NCBI GenBank assembly: GCA_026261815.1
Contig: JAMPIT010000890.1
Location: 4,866,001 to 4,930,000, forward strand
Direction of reading: 5' to 3'
Source of the DNA: Monarcha castaneiventris obscurior
Lineage: Eukaryota; Chordata; Aves; Passeriformes; Monarchidae
Length of the DNA: 64,000 nt
In this document: piece after piece, positions 10,780-23,950 of the stretch
Numbering within the stretch: position 1 is the stretch's first letter
Layout: each line of letters begins with the position of its first letter
Translations under genes and position numbers: made by a program
Notes under the pieces: generated by a model
Database searches by the model: none
What the model saw: only the letters and a program-made list of their open reading frames with translations
Told to the model about the DNA's origin: nothing

Positions 10780-13700
10780 AACTTGATTTGAAGTGCTGAA
10801 GCTCAGCCAAAGAAGCTCATTACAAGGGTGGACACATATGGAGGGTGCACAAGGGAAGAAAGAAAGTTGACTTTGGTGTTAGATGTTAAAGATTTCAGAA
10901 TGGACAGGATCAAACAACAGTATTTGATATGGTCAGTGCTATCTAAACCACTAGTACTTGAAAATTCACTTTGACACAAGGAACTCAATGTGCTGAAAGA
11001 GCTTTGTTCCAGGAAAGAAAAGAAAACCCATTAATTGTGTGTGCACACAGGTTTGTGCCTATGCACACACATTTGAGGTACGTTTGTCCCACACACTTCA
11101 AACACAGGTTATCTGGTCAGTTAGCACTCACTGTGCATATTTAAAGACCTTTATTTGCATGGGAGATTTTCAATTGCAGTTGTTAGAGGAGCTATCAGCT
11201 GAAAGTATTACAAAAACATTCAACAAAATGCAGTCGAGTTTTGATTTTTCAGCAGACTTTTAAGATTAGACAAAACTTTTAGAAGAGTGGGACAATACTA
11301 TCAGTGGATATTTCTCCAAGCTCTGACTAATTAATACTCAAGGTTGAGTTACTCCTGAGAAGCTACTGTTAGCACACACTTAAAATTCCTGAAGAAAAAG
11401 ATTACCGTGTGGTTTTGGACTCTATTCCTTCCTTAAGTAGTAGTAGGTAGCTAAAGCAGAACACAGTCTCTTCAGGCATTACAACTTTTTAAAATCACAG
11501 CAAGTATTTTACAAATCTCTTCAGGATTGTTGGATTCTGTACAATTGTCTGGAAGGGGTCTTTGCCATGGAGAAAAAAAAGCCCACAGTAAACTGCAAAG
11601 ATGGTTCAGTTACAGGATTCTTCCTTTACTTTATCTTCGGCCTGGCTGTGCTTGGAACATGAAGCAAAAAGGAAGAGACAAGGAGTAGAAAGTTCAACAG
11701 GTACAAATAACCATGGTGAAATTATTGAATATAATTTCATTCTCAGACAGATTTTTGCATCAGTCGTAGATTTTGTCAGTGCTGGTAAGCTTAGGTTAAA
11801 ACCATCGCTACCACAGACTTCCTGTTTTGGTTCCATATGTGAGTAATCACTACCAATTTTGCATTGTGATGTTCAAATTCAATATGAAGAGAAAAAGTCT
11901 AGTGTGTCTGGCGCAGACAAAGCATAGATATTTTCAAGTAGTATTAAATATACAAGCAGCAGTACATTAAAACAGAATTAATTTGAAACACATTTGACCA
12001 GTAAGAACACCAGTATCTTTCAGCAGTGTATTAGTCTCAGAGCTTTTTTTTCTAACACCTCACAGAGCTTTTTCTAGACTAAGTCAAGACAAGAGCAAAA
12101 TTAAAACCGACTGTACACTGACCTTTATTCACCTCATCTCAGTGCAATATGGTAAAAAATTATTCAGATTAAATAGCAAATGATCCACTCTTTTTCCTTC
12201 TTTGTCAGCCCTTCACATAACATTGTGGACATTTTCTCCTAGATTTGTTCTTGCAAAGGAAGTAAAAGTTTCCACTCCCAAAGTGAATTATCTTAGATCA
12301 GCAGAAAGTTTACCATGTTTTAGACTACAAAGGCATCTATCATGGGCCACTTCCAAGTCTGAATTTCCTGGTAAGTATTCCTGAAGGCTCTGTGAGGAGA
12401 CTTCCAGAAAACATTTTTGAGCTCTAAATTGGATGACAGTGTGATCCTTCCTACTTTTCTTTCAACTTACAGAGTTTACAACATAAAATCAGCAAGTACA
12501 TGGGGATGTGCAGCCACCAGTGGAGCATCTGGTACAGCAGAGAGAAACAGACCAAGAGAATAAAAAGCAGTGAGTCTGAAAAACGAAATGTCTCCAGAAA
12601 ACCTGGTCTATGAGAGTGAACATACCTGTGCCCACACCAATAGCAGCCAGGCTCAAGTGTCCACCTTAAAGAACACCTCTGGGCTGCATGGACCATCAAT
12701 CTAAGCCAGTGAAACAATTCCTACCAGAATTCTATAAGCAAAAGGTATTACTTTGCCCCTAAAAAGAGAGCTGTAAAAGATGAACAAGTTGAAAATGTTC
12801 CACTGGAAAAATACAGAAATTTCGCAAAGTTCTTTTCCCTTACTGTGTCTAAAAATATAACTGAAGCTTGTGAAAGATAAAAAGGGATGTTTTTGAAGGG
12901 TTTTATTAGAAACAATTTATCAGTTTGCAGCCATGGAAATTAAAAATTTAGGAAATGCTTATTAACATGTGAGGAAAATTGGTGGAACATCCATTAACTG
13001 CAACTAAAATATTAATAAAATGCTCATAAACATCACAAAAGGGTAGAGCATTAGCACTGTCCCTTGAGTCACACATAAGTATAGATAAAGATGTCCTCTG
13101 CAGCAGGATTATTGGGGAACTGCTCAGATTCCAACTCCATAAGCATTTTACCAAACACTGCTACTATTCCAAGGAACAGATCATCTTTGAGAACACACAC
13201 AATCTGACTCTTCCATAAAACATTTATATACACCAGCTTTCATTTTTGTTTCGGAGGGTTGGGATCACTGTTCTTTGTGTTTATCTACTTTCTCTACTAC
13301 TTTCTCCTAGACCAGAACTCATTTTTTGAGAAAACTTTCTTCTGTTTAATTTGGCCATCCAGTTTAATTTGATACAACTTTTCATTTGCAATGTTTGTCT
13401 TTCAAGTTATGTGCAAGACAGATAAAAATGAAGTTAAAAATCCCCTTTAAACTTATAAGCTCAGACATTGTACGAGAAAGTTTGTGTGTTTATACATATA
13501 ATACACAGGATTTCTAGTAAAACTACTTAACGTCATATTCTCCATTTATTTCATGCACATGAATATCTGTCTGGGAGGCAAGACTTCCAGATTTTATACC
13601 AAGGAACAAACCAGTTACATTTGCTCAAAACTATCAAACAAAATGGGTAGAGAAACAACTACCTAGGAATGTAGGAAATCCACATAGAGATTCCTGTAAT

Positions 13701-15432
13701 GAATCAGGCAGAGGTAAAAGTTGACATTGTCCTTCACCCTAGATGAATATGCCTCTTCTTGTCTAAATTGTTATTAATTACTTATGAAACAGGGCACAGC
13801 TGCAACAGGGAGACAGAAAAATGTCATCCAACTGCAGCCAGCAGCTCAGCAATTCAACACCTAGAGGGAGGTTTGTGCCCTCTGAGTTTTCAGGTGGGTC
13901 TGCCATTTCTTCCCTGGCCTTAATCCACAGCCCATCACATCCCCCTGAAGAACATGGTATGAAAAAATTCCCCATAGGAATTTCTGGTTTGGTGTCATCT
14001 AATGAGGCCTCTCAGATCTCTCTTTCCCATCATCTAAATACTTAGCATTTGGAGACACAGAAGTCGAAGTTACAGAAACATCCCATTCCACTTGCCCAAG
14101 CTGCTATCCACTTTTTCTTACAAGATATTATTAATTTCCAGGCACTGAGCCTTGCCTGCATTAGTGCTTGTCAGCAACAGTGGAAGATAAAGCTGGTCAC
14201 TCTTGCCTTCCCCACTGTTGTGACTAGGAGGAGAAGGTTGCACCTAACAACATGGTGAAGCAGAAAGCCCTTTTCCTGAGCAACACACAGTGGTTTTTGG
14301 GGAGAGGAGGGGCAGATCAGGCACCATTACTTGGTTCCTGGCATTTCTACCATGATATCCAATAGTAACACCTTCCACAAATATTTTTCTGTGGTTCTAT
14401 GACCATCAGCAGTTCAGAAATATTACTCAAAGGCCATATTTTCAAACCCCACTCTGACTCTTCCCATGTGGAAAATAAGGGATCCATTAAACAGGCAGGA
14501 GATATAGATTTCCTTAATCTCACAACTTGCATTTGTAAAGCAAAGCACTGATAAAGTACTACTAAGGAACAATGGCATACATTTAAACATAAATAAATAC
14601 TAGTCACAGGGAACCAGAGACAGCCTGACAGAGTCCCAACCCTATGTGGCCAGAATGGTGAGTAGCACCAAAGACAACACTGAGGGGCAGTTCTATGAAA
14701 TTATCTGCCCCAGACAATGTATCTTCTGTGCCATGGCATGAGATGCTAAGACAGACTGGTCACATCAGGCCCTAAAGAGATGGACAGGTCTGTTCTTGAA
14801 AAGGCTGTCTCTACCTAGCCCAGTCATTGGGCTCTAAAGCACACCAAGTCCTGGTGAAGAGAAAATGTGGGCCTCAAGTGAGTAGAGGCAAAATCCCAAA
14901 AGTCTGCTGAGTGAGTAAGTGGATCCTTCTGCTGCCGAGGTTTTCCCCAGATTCATCTAAATTATGCTATCACTTTTCAAGTTTAGGGAAAAATATTGAC
15001 CTTAAATTGAACATTTCCAGCAGGAGTAAATTTCATACCATTATTGTAGATGCATTTCTATTCTAAGAGGCATTTTACTGAGTGCATAAGCTATAGCTGT
15101 ATGGATTTGGGCAAGCAAATACTGCTGTGAAGTGAAATTCCTATTTTACTACCTCTCCTCCTTTTATTCTTCCTCCGCAAAAAGTAAAGTTGAGCTATTT
15201 AAGGGAAGCTGCTGTCCATCAGACAACACAGCTGCAAGGATGCTTTCTCTTTTTGATAAAACTGTTGTGAGGAGGTTATTGTAAACTTTCTGAGTTTAGT
15301 GGAAAATGGTTAGAATAGTGTGGCATGGGAAATAATTTGCTAAAAAAACCAAACTGCATCCTGGTTTTATTTGTCCCTTTCGTCCTTTGCCAAGATTTCT
15401 TTCTCCCTTCTTTTTAGCTTTTTCCTTCTCCT
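10780..15432. other. Non-coding stretch, no recognised feature
   Basis: Unique AT-rich sequence of 4.6 kb. There is a little CA/TG-rich sequence around 11037-11106, too irregular to be a microsatellite. No CR1, LTR or exon-like block is recognised. Confidence 0.55.
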
Positions 15433-15454
15433 GGCCCCCTCCCGGCCCCCTCCC
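15433..15454 (-). repeat. 11-bp tandem duplication forming a G-quadruplex-type motif
   Basis: The 11-mer GGCCCCCTCCC occurs twice head to tail (15433-15443, 15444-15454). On the minus strand this reads GGGAGGGGGCCGGGAGGGGG: four G-runs of at least three with loops A, CC and A, which meets the canonical quadruplex pattern with very short loops. The plus strand is correspondingly i-motif-like. It lies at the 3' edge of a pyrimidine-rich stretch (about 15395-15454). Function is unknown. Confidence 0.8.
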
Positions 15455-18400
15455 AGTTATCAAATACATCCTTTCAAAACTGTCACTGAGGTAAGCATTT
15501 ACTGAATAGAAACTTCCTATTGCAGTGGAACAGAATAATGAATGACCAAGGAATTGTTGGTTTGAACATGTATGGAAGACCCTCCATCTTTTATGCATGT
15601 GCGAGATTCCCGTTAGTATTAACAGGCATATTGTGAGTGCACTGAAAAGTGACAAGATGTCTGTAGTCACTCAACTGCTGATTCTTCCCACCACAAAAGT
15701 GAGAATAGCGCAGAAACTTCTTTAACCCTGTGTCCGGAGCAAGTGGATTCCTAAAGCACTCAGCCCTTAACAAGTGCATGTGGCAGGTTGTAAAGCACTG
15801 ATCCCATCTTCTGGGCGTTTTAAGATCTACTCTTTGACATTCTTTAAAACGGTAAAGGGAAAGAAATAAATAAGAAAAAAAATTAACAAGACCCTCCACA
15901 TGCTGTTCTTCTCTGTAGAGAGAATGGCCATTGGTTTTCGGAACTGTCTTTTCAGATGCTATTTCCTCAAAAGTATCTTTATCAAGGAATTCAAGGAATT
16001 ATCAAGGAAAGCTCTCTATTCACTCTGGAAACTGGGACTTGAGTACTGCTTTATTCATTATTTAAAGGTACAACATCTACCTAGGACACGAGACAAACTG
16101 CTTTATATGTTCCTTGAATGTATTGCTTAGAAACATTGGTTTATCTGCTATTTTTTACTTCTTTTTGCAACTCAAAGGTTTTTCCACTCCTGCTTTGCTT
16201 AAATCCTCAGGGTATCAGCAGAAGTGAATGGAACATTGAATCATTTCCCCCAAGCAACAGAAACTCTTGTGAAAATAACAGGACAGGCAGTCTAAGATGA
16301 AGAATCCAGATCCACTAAAGGTGTGCTGCTCCACAGAGTCTGCTGCCAACAAATTAGAGCAGTAAAGCATAGAAGATGCTGGGGGGTCCTGGGTTTTGAG
16401 GCACTTAGCCCACTAAAATCCTACATAATGGGAGCTTGCCTGGCTTACCCCTTTTAATAGTAAAGCTATTCTCTGCATTTATCTTCAAACCAGCCTGTGC
16501 TAAAGATGAGAAAGCCTATTTGCCTTAAGGAATGCACAGCTTGCTAATTACTCACTCAAACAGAACAGAGGTGAACACCTGATCAACAAAAAGGATATTA
16601 GCAGTGCCAAGAAGACAAAGATGGTAAATATAGCATGGAGAGGAAACTGATTTTGTTATTTTGGAGCACTCCAGTTAAAACTATTTTGATCCAGTAGATT
16701 CTAACTATGTCCTGGTACCGCACTGTGAAACTTACATTTATCATCATGGGAGGCTTTAAGGGCAAACAATCACGTTGACATAATGCTTACCTCAAACCAT
16801 ATTAGTCTAAAAGAAATAAAAATACTCATTCACAAAATTACTGAAAGGAAATACCATTGTAAGAATTCATGGAGTTGCAGGAAGAGAAACCGTAGAGTTA
16901 CTGATCAACTTAGTACATTTGTCCAAACAAATTCTTACTTTGCTGAAGGCAAGTGATCACTTGCAATGCAATGAACACATTCACTACAAGGCATTTCCAA
17001 AACCAAATCAGTACATTTCATCTAAATGGTTTTTTTCCTGTCTACAAGCATAAGATGGTATTTATGTCTCATTACTGGATCTCAATGGAAACAAGTCAGG
17101 ATCAATTAAAACACGAGGGATCATGAAGATCTCAGGGTGAATGGTCCCAATTATGCTTCTAAAGAAAAACCAATAATCCAAAAAGTGACTGACCCAGATA
17201 GACTTACATATCCAGAGGAGAAAGAATGATATAGAAACAAATAAACCACGAGTTCTAGATTATTTCCATTTTTTAATGCTAGCAATAGTTGTACCTCAAT
17301 TTAACTTAATAAACACTCACTTGTCTGTGAGAAAAGACAGAAAGCTGTCATCTGAGTCAAGATTTGAATCAGGTCCACTTAGCCTTTAGGTTGTCGGTCT
17401 TCTTTTATAGGCAACAACCTTTCCACTGCTGTAGTTTCTCCAAGAGGCTTACCAAAGTAAAAACTCAATAATGGAGTACTAGGTGAATTTCTGTTCACGC
17501 ACAATTCTGTGAAAGTTCTGTGATTTTCACAATATCTGCAATTCTGTTGAGAGTTTGAAGAAAAAGCATACCATCCTTGGCATTAAGCAGAGAGAAAAAA
17601 GCCAAGAAACCCCAAAAAAAGTAATTCATGCAACTTTGAAATAATCTAAGGTCAAGCTACTGTAAGCTTGGGATATTAATGTATACAGTACGCCTCTGAG
17701 TGCATCTCAGATTTGCAATCAAATTGCAGTTCTGAAGGGTGCTGTCATTATAACCCAATCATAATATCATATATGAAGAGTTTTCTTAGACCAGCTTGGA
17801 AATAATTTTCACCCTGAGTCTTCAAGCTCCTTTGGAAGAATTTCAAACAAGGTGAGGAACCATCTAACTTGAGTAACAGAGCACTCCTCTGAGAAAAGAG
17901 CAATACAATGCAGACATACATCTTAAAATCATGGAGATTCTTAATGTTAAAGACTGAGGAGATGCTGCAGCTTCATTGGAAATGCTGTAGAATAGGTGGG
18001 GAGCTGGATCTATCAGTTATTACTATTTATGCTCCAGAGCACAGAGAATGCTGTAGCAAGGATGTGCACAATATTTACATATATGGTTCTGATGGTTAGA
18101 CACTTCACCGGAAATTTCATGTCCAGACGACTAAATGGAAATATCTTTTTTCTTTTTTTCTCAGATACCTACAGAAAGGAGGATGTTGTAAATATAATAT
18201 TAAAGAAGTAGTTTTCATAGAAGTTGAGAAGTTATTTTGGAAATAGACTAATTATTGCTTGAAGTAGAAAGTTGGAGGCCAGAGAACAACTACCAAGTCT
18301 CACAGCCACATCCATAGCGTATGACAACATCAGATAAATTGCTATAAGTAAACACAAACACCAAAACTTTAGATAAAGTGTGAGACGGAATCTTACCATA

Positions 18401-21023
18401 CCAAGACACCTCATCTGTACTATTGATAATGAGTCTAGTCCAAAGAATAAACAGTGTTAAGAAGGCATTTGGCCACATTCAAATTCTCTGACTGATGCTT
18501 CATCAAGACCACTGTGAGGAAAGTAATCTCCCTAAATTATCTCATGAAAAGGACCTTTCACTGGGTTTGCCTTCGATGCTTCCACAACAGCCACAGAAAT
18601 GTCATAATCACTGCAGAAGGCACAACTACTCTTGTCTCTGCTACAGCTTCAGCTGGATTCTATTTGCCCAACATGATCATAGTAACTGGATAAGGTTCAC
18701 TAAAAATCATGAATAGCTCCTTTCTTTGGCATAAATGTATAGAAGATACATGCTGTATGACTGCCATAATTTTTGGGATACAAAATGCCATCTTTGAAGA
18801 CAAGAGAAAGGTGACACCTCTAGAACTCATGAAAAGAAATCACACTTACCAGATCTAGACCAAACAGGGAAAAGAATGAGAGTTCTTACAGGAACTTTTT
18901 CCCACCTTGCAGGAATTCATTTGCAATCTGTAATCCCATTCCAGAACACCAGCTGGTGTCACTGAATGACATTATCAATCCTGCAAGCAAGGATGAGGAG
19001 CTTGGCTCTCAGCAGCTTCCACCTTGCAAACGCTGCTGCAGATTCTAGCACACACCACACATGTGGCATGCAAGTGATTGAGCAAGGATGCGCTGTCTAA
19101 CAAGCTGTGGCTGGGTGATGGTTGCCAAAAAGACTCTGAATCATCAGCAGACTGGGACCACTGGCACCTACAGTCATCCCAAAGCCTAACAGATGAAACT
19201 CCTGTGGAGGCAATGGATGTACATGTGTTGGGGAAGGTCTCCTGCACAGACTGTGAAAGTTACAAAAGAGTGCTCATCAAAAATTGAGGTTAGCTTTTGA
19301 CCACAGTGTGCAAGGTCATTACAATCTGTGTTTTGAGGGATAAATAAGAGAGAATTATTATGTAATTTAAAATAATCTGGATAGGCTGGGATTTACCTCT
19401 CTGAACCTTAACTTTAGACTTTCTTTACAGACAGAATAAGACATTAACCCTTCAGATGGTGATTCATCCCATCTCTGCTGAGAGGGAATGAATCAACCTC
19501 TGATTTTAGTGCTTTCTCTGTTGATTACAAGAAGGGCTGAGATGATTACACTCTTATACTAAGGGCCATATAGTTACCACTCGTTTGAACACAGGTAAAT
19601 CCACCCATTCTGTGTTACAGATGCCACACAGTTCATTTAACATTTTTTCATTAGGGAAAAATACTCTTAATCCATATCAGTGTTATCTATTTAATGCTGT
19701 ACAGAGCCCTTTAGGGCAATAAATGTACACCTTAAGCAGCAAATATGAGACCATAAAAATAGGGAACCAAACATTGTCTCTGCTCATCTCTTGTTCTACA
19801 AAGTTTACTCTGGCCATCAGAAGTCAGGTTACAAAAAGCCTTTGAAGGCATCATGGTGACTTCACCTCAGGTGGCACAAATAGTTAAAATTTCTTGCCTT
19901 GGATCACTGACTGCAGAAGTACATCAATTTAATAGTGTTTCATCCCCACAGAGAACCTGGGAATCGTGCAAGGTGCTTCATTAGTGGCCACGCTTACTTG
20001 TCACCTGCATTGCACACTGCAATTAGAAGGAAATGTGTGGCTTTCAAAAAAGCAAGCGTCTTTACCTAAGCAGCAACCATTGGAAAGTTCTTTTCCAATT
20101 TTTGTCTATTCTTCTGCTCTGAATAGTTCCTATCTCAATATTTTCCATATTTATTCAATCAAGTGTTATTTTATCCAGATTTATGGTAGGTAAACTAGTT
20201 ATACTGAGCAGAGCATGATTGTTTTCTCATGGTTTAAAGCATTGCTGATTTTTATCATACACTCTACATAAAAAATCATCTCTCTATTGTGAACATACTC
20301 AAGTACTTGCTTCTAGTTATTTCCATTTTTCTCCTGGAGTTTAGGATGCATCTCCTCAAAATGGATGACATTTATTGTCTCTTCTTTTCTCCTAACTTAG
20401 TTTTCCACTTCAGCTGCACCTACTGCAATGGAAATTTGAAACAGCTCAGTGAGAAAATGAAACACAATATATTGAGCTTCCTGCTACCTCACCTTTTGGC
20501 TCCCTCTCTAATTTCTTTACAAAAGGCAGGTCTTCTGCTCCATTATTTAGTGCTTTGTACAGAACAGATTCATCATCTCTGAAACTGGTTCTGCAAAACA
20601 AACATTCGTTTTCTTTAAAAAGTCCTCCATTAAAATCTCTTATATATTTTTTATTCTGTGAGACTTCTTACATTCAACTACTGAGGAAAAAAAAGCCTTG
20701 CCACCAGTTCCAAAGCTAAAGTAACACTGCAAAAGCAGCATCTTCTGAAATTCACATGATCTTTAAGAGGGTGGTAATAGGTCAAGTGTACAGACAGCTA
20801 TTGTTAAACAATACTGTGAGAGTTTGTATATTTACAAGGAAAGGAGAAAACAAGCTGTTACCTCTCTTTTCCTCAGCCCTTAGCTCCTTGGATTCTTCTC
20901 CTTGAACAATTTTGAACTTGTAATGAGATATGGTGCCTTACATATGTGGAATGTGGCTGCAGGAATGTGGCTGCAAGTATGTGAGAAGAACACTTAGGGA
21001 AGCAAAATTCTCTTTAGTACTTG
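15455..21023. other. Non-coding stretch, no recognised feature
   Basis: 5.5 kb of unique AT-rich sequence. A small internal repeat of 'atcaaggaatt' type lies near 15980-16007 and an A/C-rich patch at 17594-17621. No CR1, LTR or exon is recognised. Confidence 0.55.
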
Positions 21024-21107
21024 GGGATTTTGTTTGGGGGGCTTTTTCAGGTTTTTTTTTAGTGTAAGTTTTTTTCTGTTTTGTCTTGGGTTGGGGTTTT
21101 TTTCTTA
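21024..21107 (-). repeat. T/G-rich low-complexity tract (A/C-rich on minus strand)
   Basis: Runs of T5-T10 separated by G2-G6 blocks, including 'gggttggggttttttt'. On the minus strand it has the same AAAAACCCC texture as the tracts at 23.9, 30.5, 33.8, 40.4 and 58.6 kb. Confidence 0.8.
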
Positions 21108-23742
21108 AATTTCCCTGGTTGATGAGGATAGATATTACAGTCCCTCTGATGTTTCTGTTCATGTGCAGTTCAAAATTAAAAGTTCTCATCTAACAAGTCT
21201 AAAATGTTCTCACTGGAAAACTGCAGTTATGCTGGTAAAAGTTTTCTTTCCAAGAAAAATTAGAAACTGGCAGGTTGCTATCTGCAAGCTTGATTGTTTC
21301 TATTTTCTTATCTAAAGACATACTCCTGGAAAGTCTGTGCATGCATTGTCTATCTTTCTTCATTGTAGTTTTCAGGAGAAGGTAGAAAAAGGCACACAAA
21401 GCCATTCAGTCTCCTGGAATTTGCCCACGGATTTTTATTTTCTGTTGAAGAGTGAAAAGGCAATAAATTGTAAACAGAAATTATTTTGAAAATTTTCTTC
21501 AGTTTAAATGTGTGTGTTCATGTGTTTTTCATGTAAATTTGGGATGCATTTTGTGATGCAGTTTTCCCTGGAAGTAATTTTCTCTTTCTGAACACCTCAG
21601 ATATTCAAAGGGAAAAGCAAATCTAAGGCCCTTCTCCCTGTTAGTCAACCAAAGCTTTACCTACCTTCATACACAACTTTTTCAATTAGCTATATTTAGC
21701 TAAATGGGGAAAAATTCACCTTGGTGTAATGCCTTTACTACCTTGGAGTTTCTGCAGTTTTGAATTTGGCCCCTAGGAATTCATTATTCTTTTGGATAGA
21801 TGGCTGAGGTTTATGAATGACACTTTTAATGTGGTCCGGAGAGTATGATCTAGGTAGTTTGGTAGGCTATGTCCCTTTAAACCCAAAAACTAGACTAGTC
21901 CCTCCATGCAGTATTTACAGAGTCAGAAATTACATAAGGTTATGTTATTCACTGTATTCAGCCTAAACTCTGCATGTGCTTGATGATAGACTTTATAGTT
22001 ACTTGAGTGGCAAAGCAATGCTAATGAAATTGCCTGATGGTTCTAGAATAGTTGCTCAAAATTTGTTGTACAAATCCATGAGATGTTAAAAAAAAAAAGC
22101 ATTCCCATTTTCTTACTTTTTCGTTTGCTTTTTCACTCCATACTGTTTTGTACAACATTTGAAGCTGTGGCAGTCTGACCCTAGAGTTGATTGAGACTAG
22201 CAATTGGCATTGCTAGCTGAAAAGGACAGGGATCTATCTAGAGTCATCTAGTTCACATGAGGTAAAGTAAATGAGTTTTTGATTGGATGGTTTAATCTGA
22301 ATCAGAGGTATCAGTTTTTATTTTGAAATATCTCAAATTTCTTTTCTTGAATTGAGGCTCTGCCCCTCATTCATAGTGGAGTTTCTCCTCCAGTTTTAAA
22401 CCAATTTTGAAATTTTTAAGTTAGTCATGAGGAGAAATATTTTGTTGGCAGTTTTCTAATCCTGATACTCATGCATACTCAAAGCAATTTTTTAATACAG
22501 CCACAACACAGACCGAAGATAAATTTTGTACAAGGTAAGTTCTGTCCCAAACCCAATGCTTCCTTCTTATGAAAACAATTCCTAAAATCTGGATAGCTAC
22601 TACAGCAGAATATATGTATCTCTAAGAAAGAAAACGGGAAGCAGACTCTACATACAGTAGTCTATTACTATTTCCTGGGGAAGTAATTATGATGAGGCAG
22701 CTAGGTGCTTTCATCTTTCTTTTTTTTTCTTGCCAAGAACAGCTTCTCTCTGTTATGCTACTTACCTGGTGGATAGAGCTAGAACAAGGTGTTTAATGAA
22801 AATGTCTTTCCAATGTTTTCTTAAAATCTTCAATTCATTAAGTCTCCTACTTCAGGGTTCTGATCATCAAATAAGATTCTCTATGTTGGCACAGCTGTAC
22901 CTGTTGTGGACACAGAAGAAACAGGCATGAGACAGAGCTACAAAAACAAAGGATCTTTCCTGACCAGTGTGGGAGACAAGCAGCCCAAAATGCAGGATGT
23001 TAACCATCTTCTTTGGAAGGGCCCCATTCACAAGGATTATTTTCTTAAATGTTTCTGACTAGTCCTATTAAAACTATTAATAAAATCAAAGAGTAACATG
23101 AACAGGATGAAGAGGTAAAATTGGTGTCCTTTATTACTGGGATCAAAGACTCAGTTTCACAAGCTAGTCTAACAGCTTGTTATCCCTTCTTTATTCACAT
23201 CATCCTGTCCTTGGCAGAGAATATACGCGGATTTTAAAGGCATCACTTTTGAAAATGGTTATATCCCATCAGAGACACTCTCTGGTACCTTTTCAGCTTC
23301 ATACTAAATTAAAACAGTATATTGTCGTTTGTGTACCACTATATAAGCACATATAGGAATATTTTTTGCCCTGGTGAAATATCAGTTCTTATCTGTTCAT
23401 CTTGCTCCCACACTAATACTAGTAATTTCACTACCACCTCATAAAAATCTCATAGAACTTCAGCATCAGAACATGAACAACTCAAATTCATTACTGTTTC
23501 AAGAAAATGTTTTCACTGTGCAATTTTAAGCCACTTCTAGTGCAATAATTCCACACACCTCAAGGTGGTCTTGCCTTATGATCCCATTAAAAAAAAAGGA
23601 AGAGTTGCCTTCCCAATCAATGACAAATCATTACATGTCAACTTACATGGCTTTCTTTATGCACTCTGGGAGATGTCCCAAACAGCTAGGCCTCCTGAGG
23701 ATCCATGTCCCCTTTACATGCATTGTTTCAGGTGCCAGATTT
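21108..23742. other. Non-coding stretch, no recognised feature
   Basis: Unique AT-rich sequence with an A11 run at 22088-22098. No transposable element, RNA gene or exon is recognised. Confidence 0.55.
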
Positions 23743-23790
23743 GGCATTCAAAGAATGGTTTGGGTTGGAAGGGACTGTGCAGTTTAGCTG
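23743..23790 (-). mobile_element. CR1 LINE 3'-end stub, antisense
   Basis: A very short CR1 remnant. The plus strand reads 'aagaatggtttgggttggaa' then 'gggact', the reverse complement of the ATTCTATG-type CR1 3' terminus. Similarity fades after about 40 bp, so it is either a heavily 5'-truncated insertion or an older copy cut down by deletion. Confidence 0.8.
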
Positions 23791-23866
23791 GCAGGTGCAG
23801 TACCACTGGATAAGATAAGGATTTGTCTGTATTCCCATACTGTCCTTACAATTCAGTGCTAGAAAT

Positions 23867-23950
23867 GAAAAAAGAAAAAAAAACAAACAAACCAAACAAA
23901 AACCCCCAAACAAATGCATAAAATCAAACAAAACCAAATGAAAACACAAC
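23867..23950 (+). repeat. A/C-rich low-complexity tract
   Basis: A-runs broken by one to five C, including 'aaaaacccccaaacaaa' and 'aaccaaacaaaaa'. It is one of a set of similar tracts in this window. It lies about 75 bp beyond the 5' side of the CR1 stub. Confidence 0.85.
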
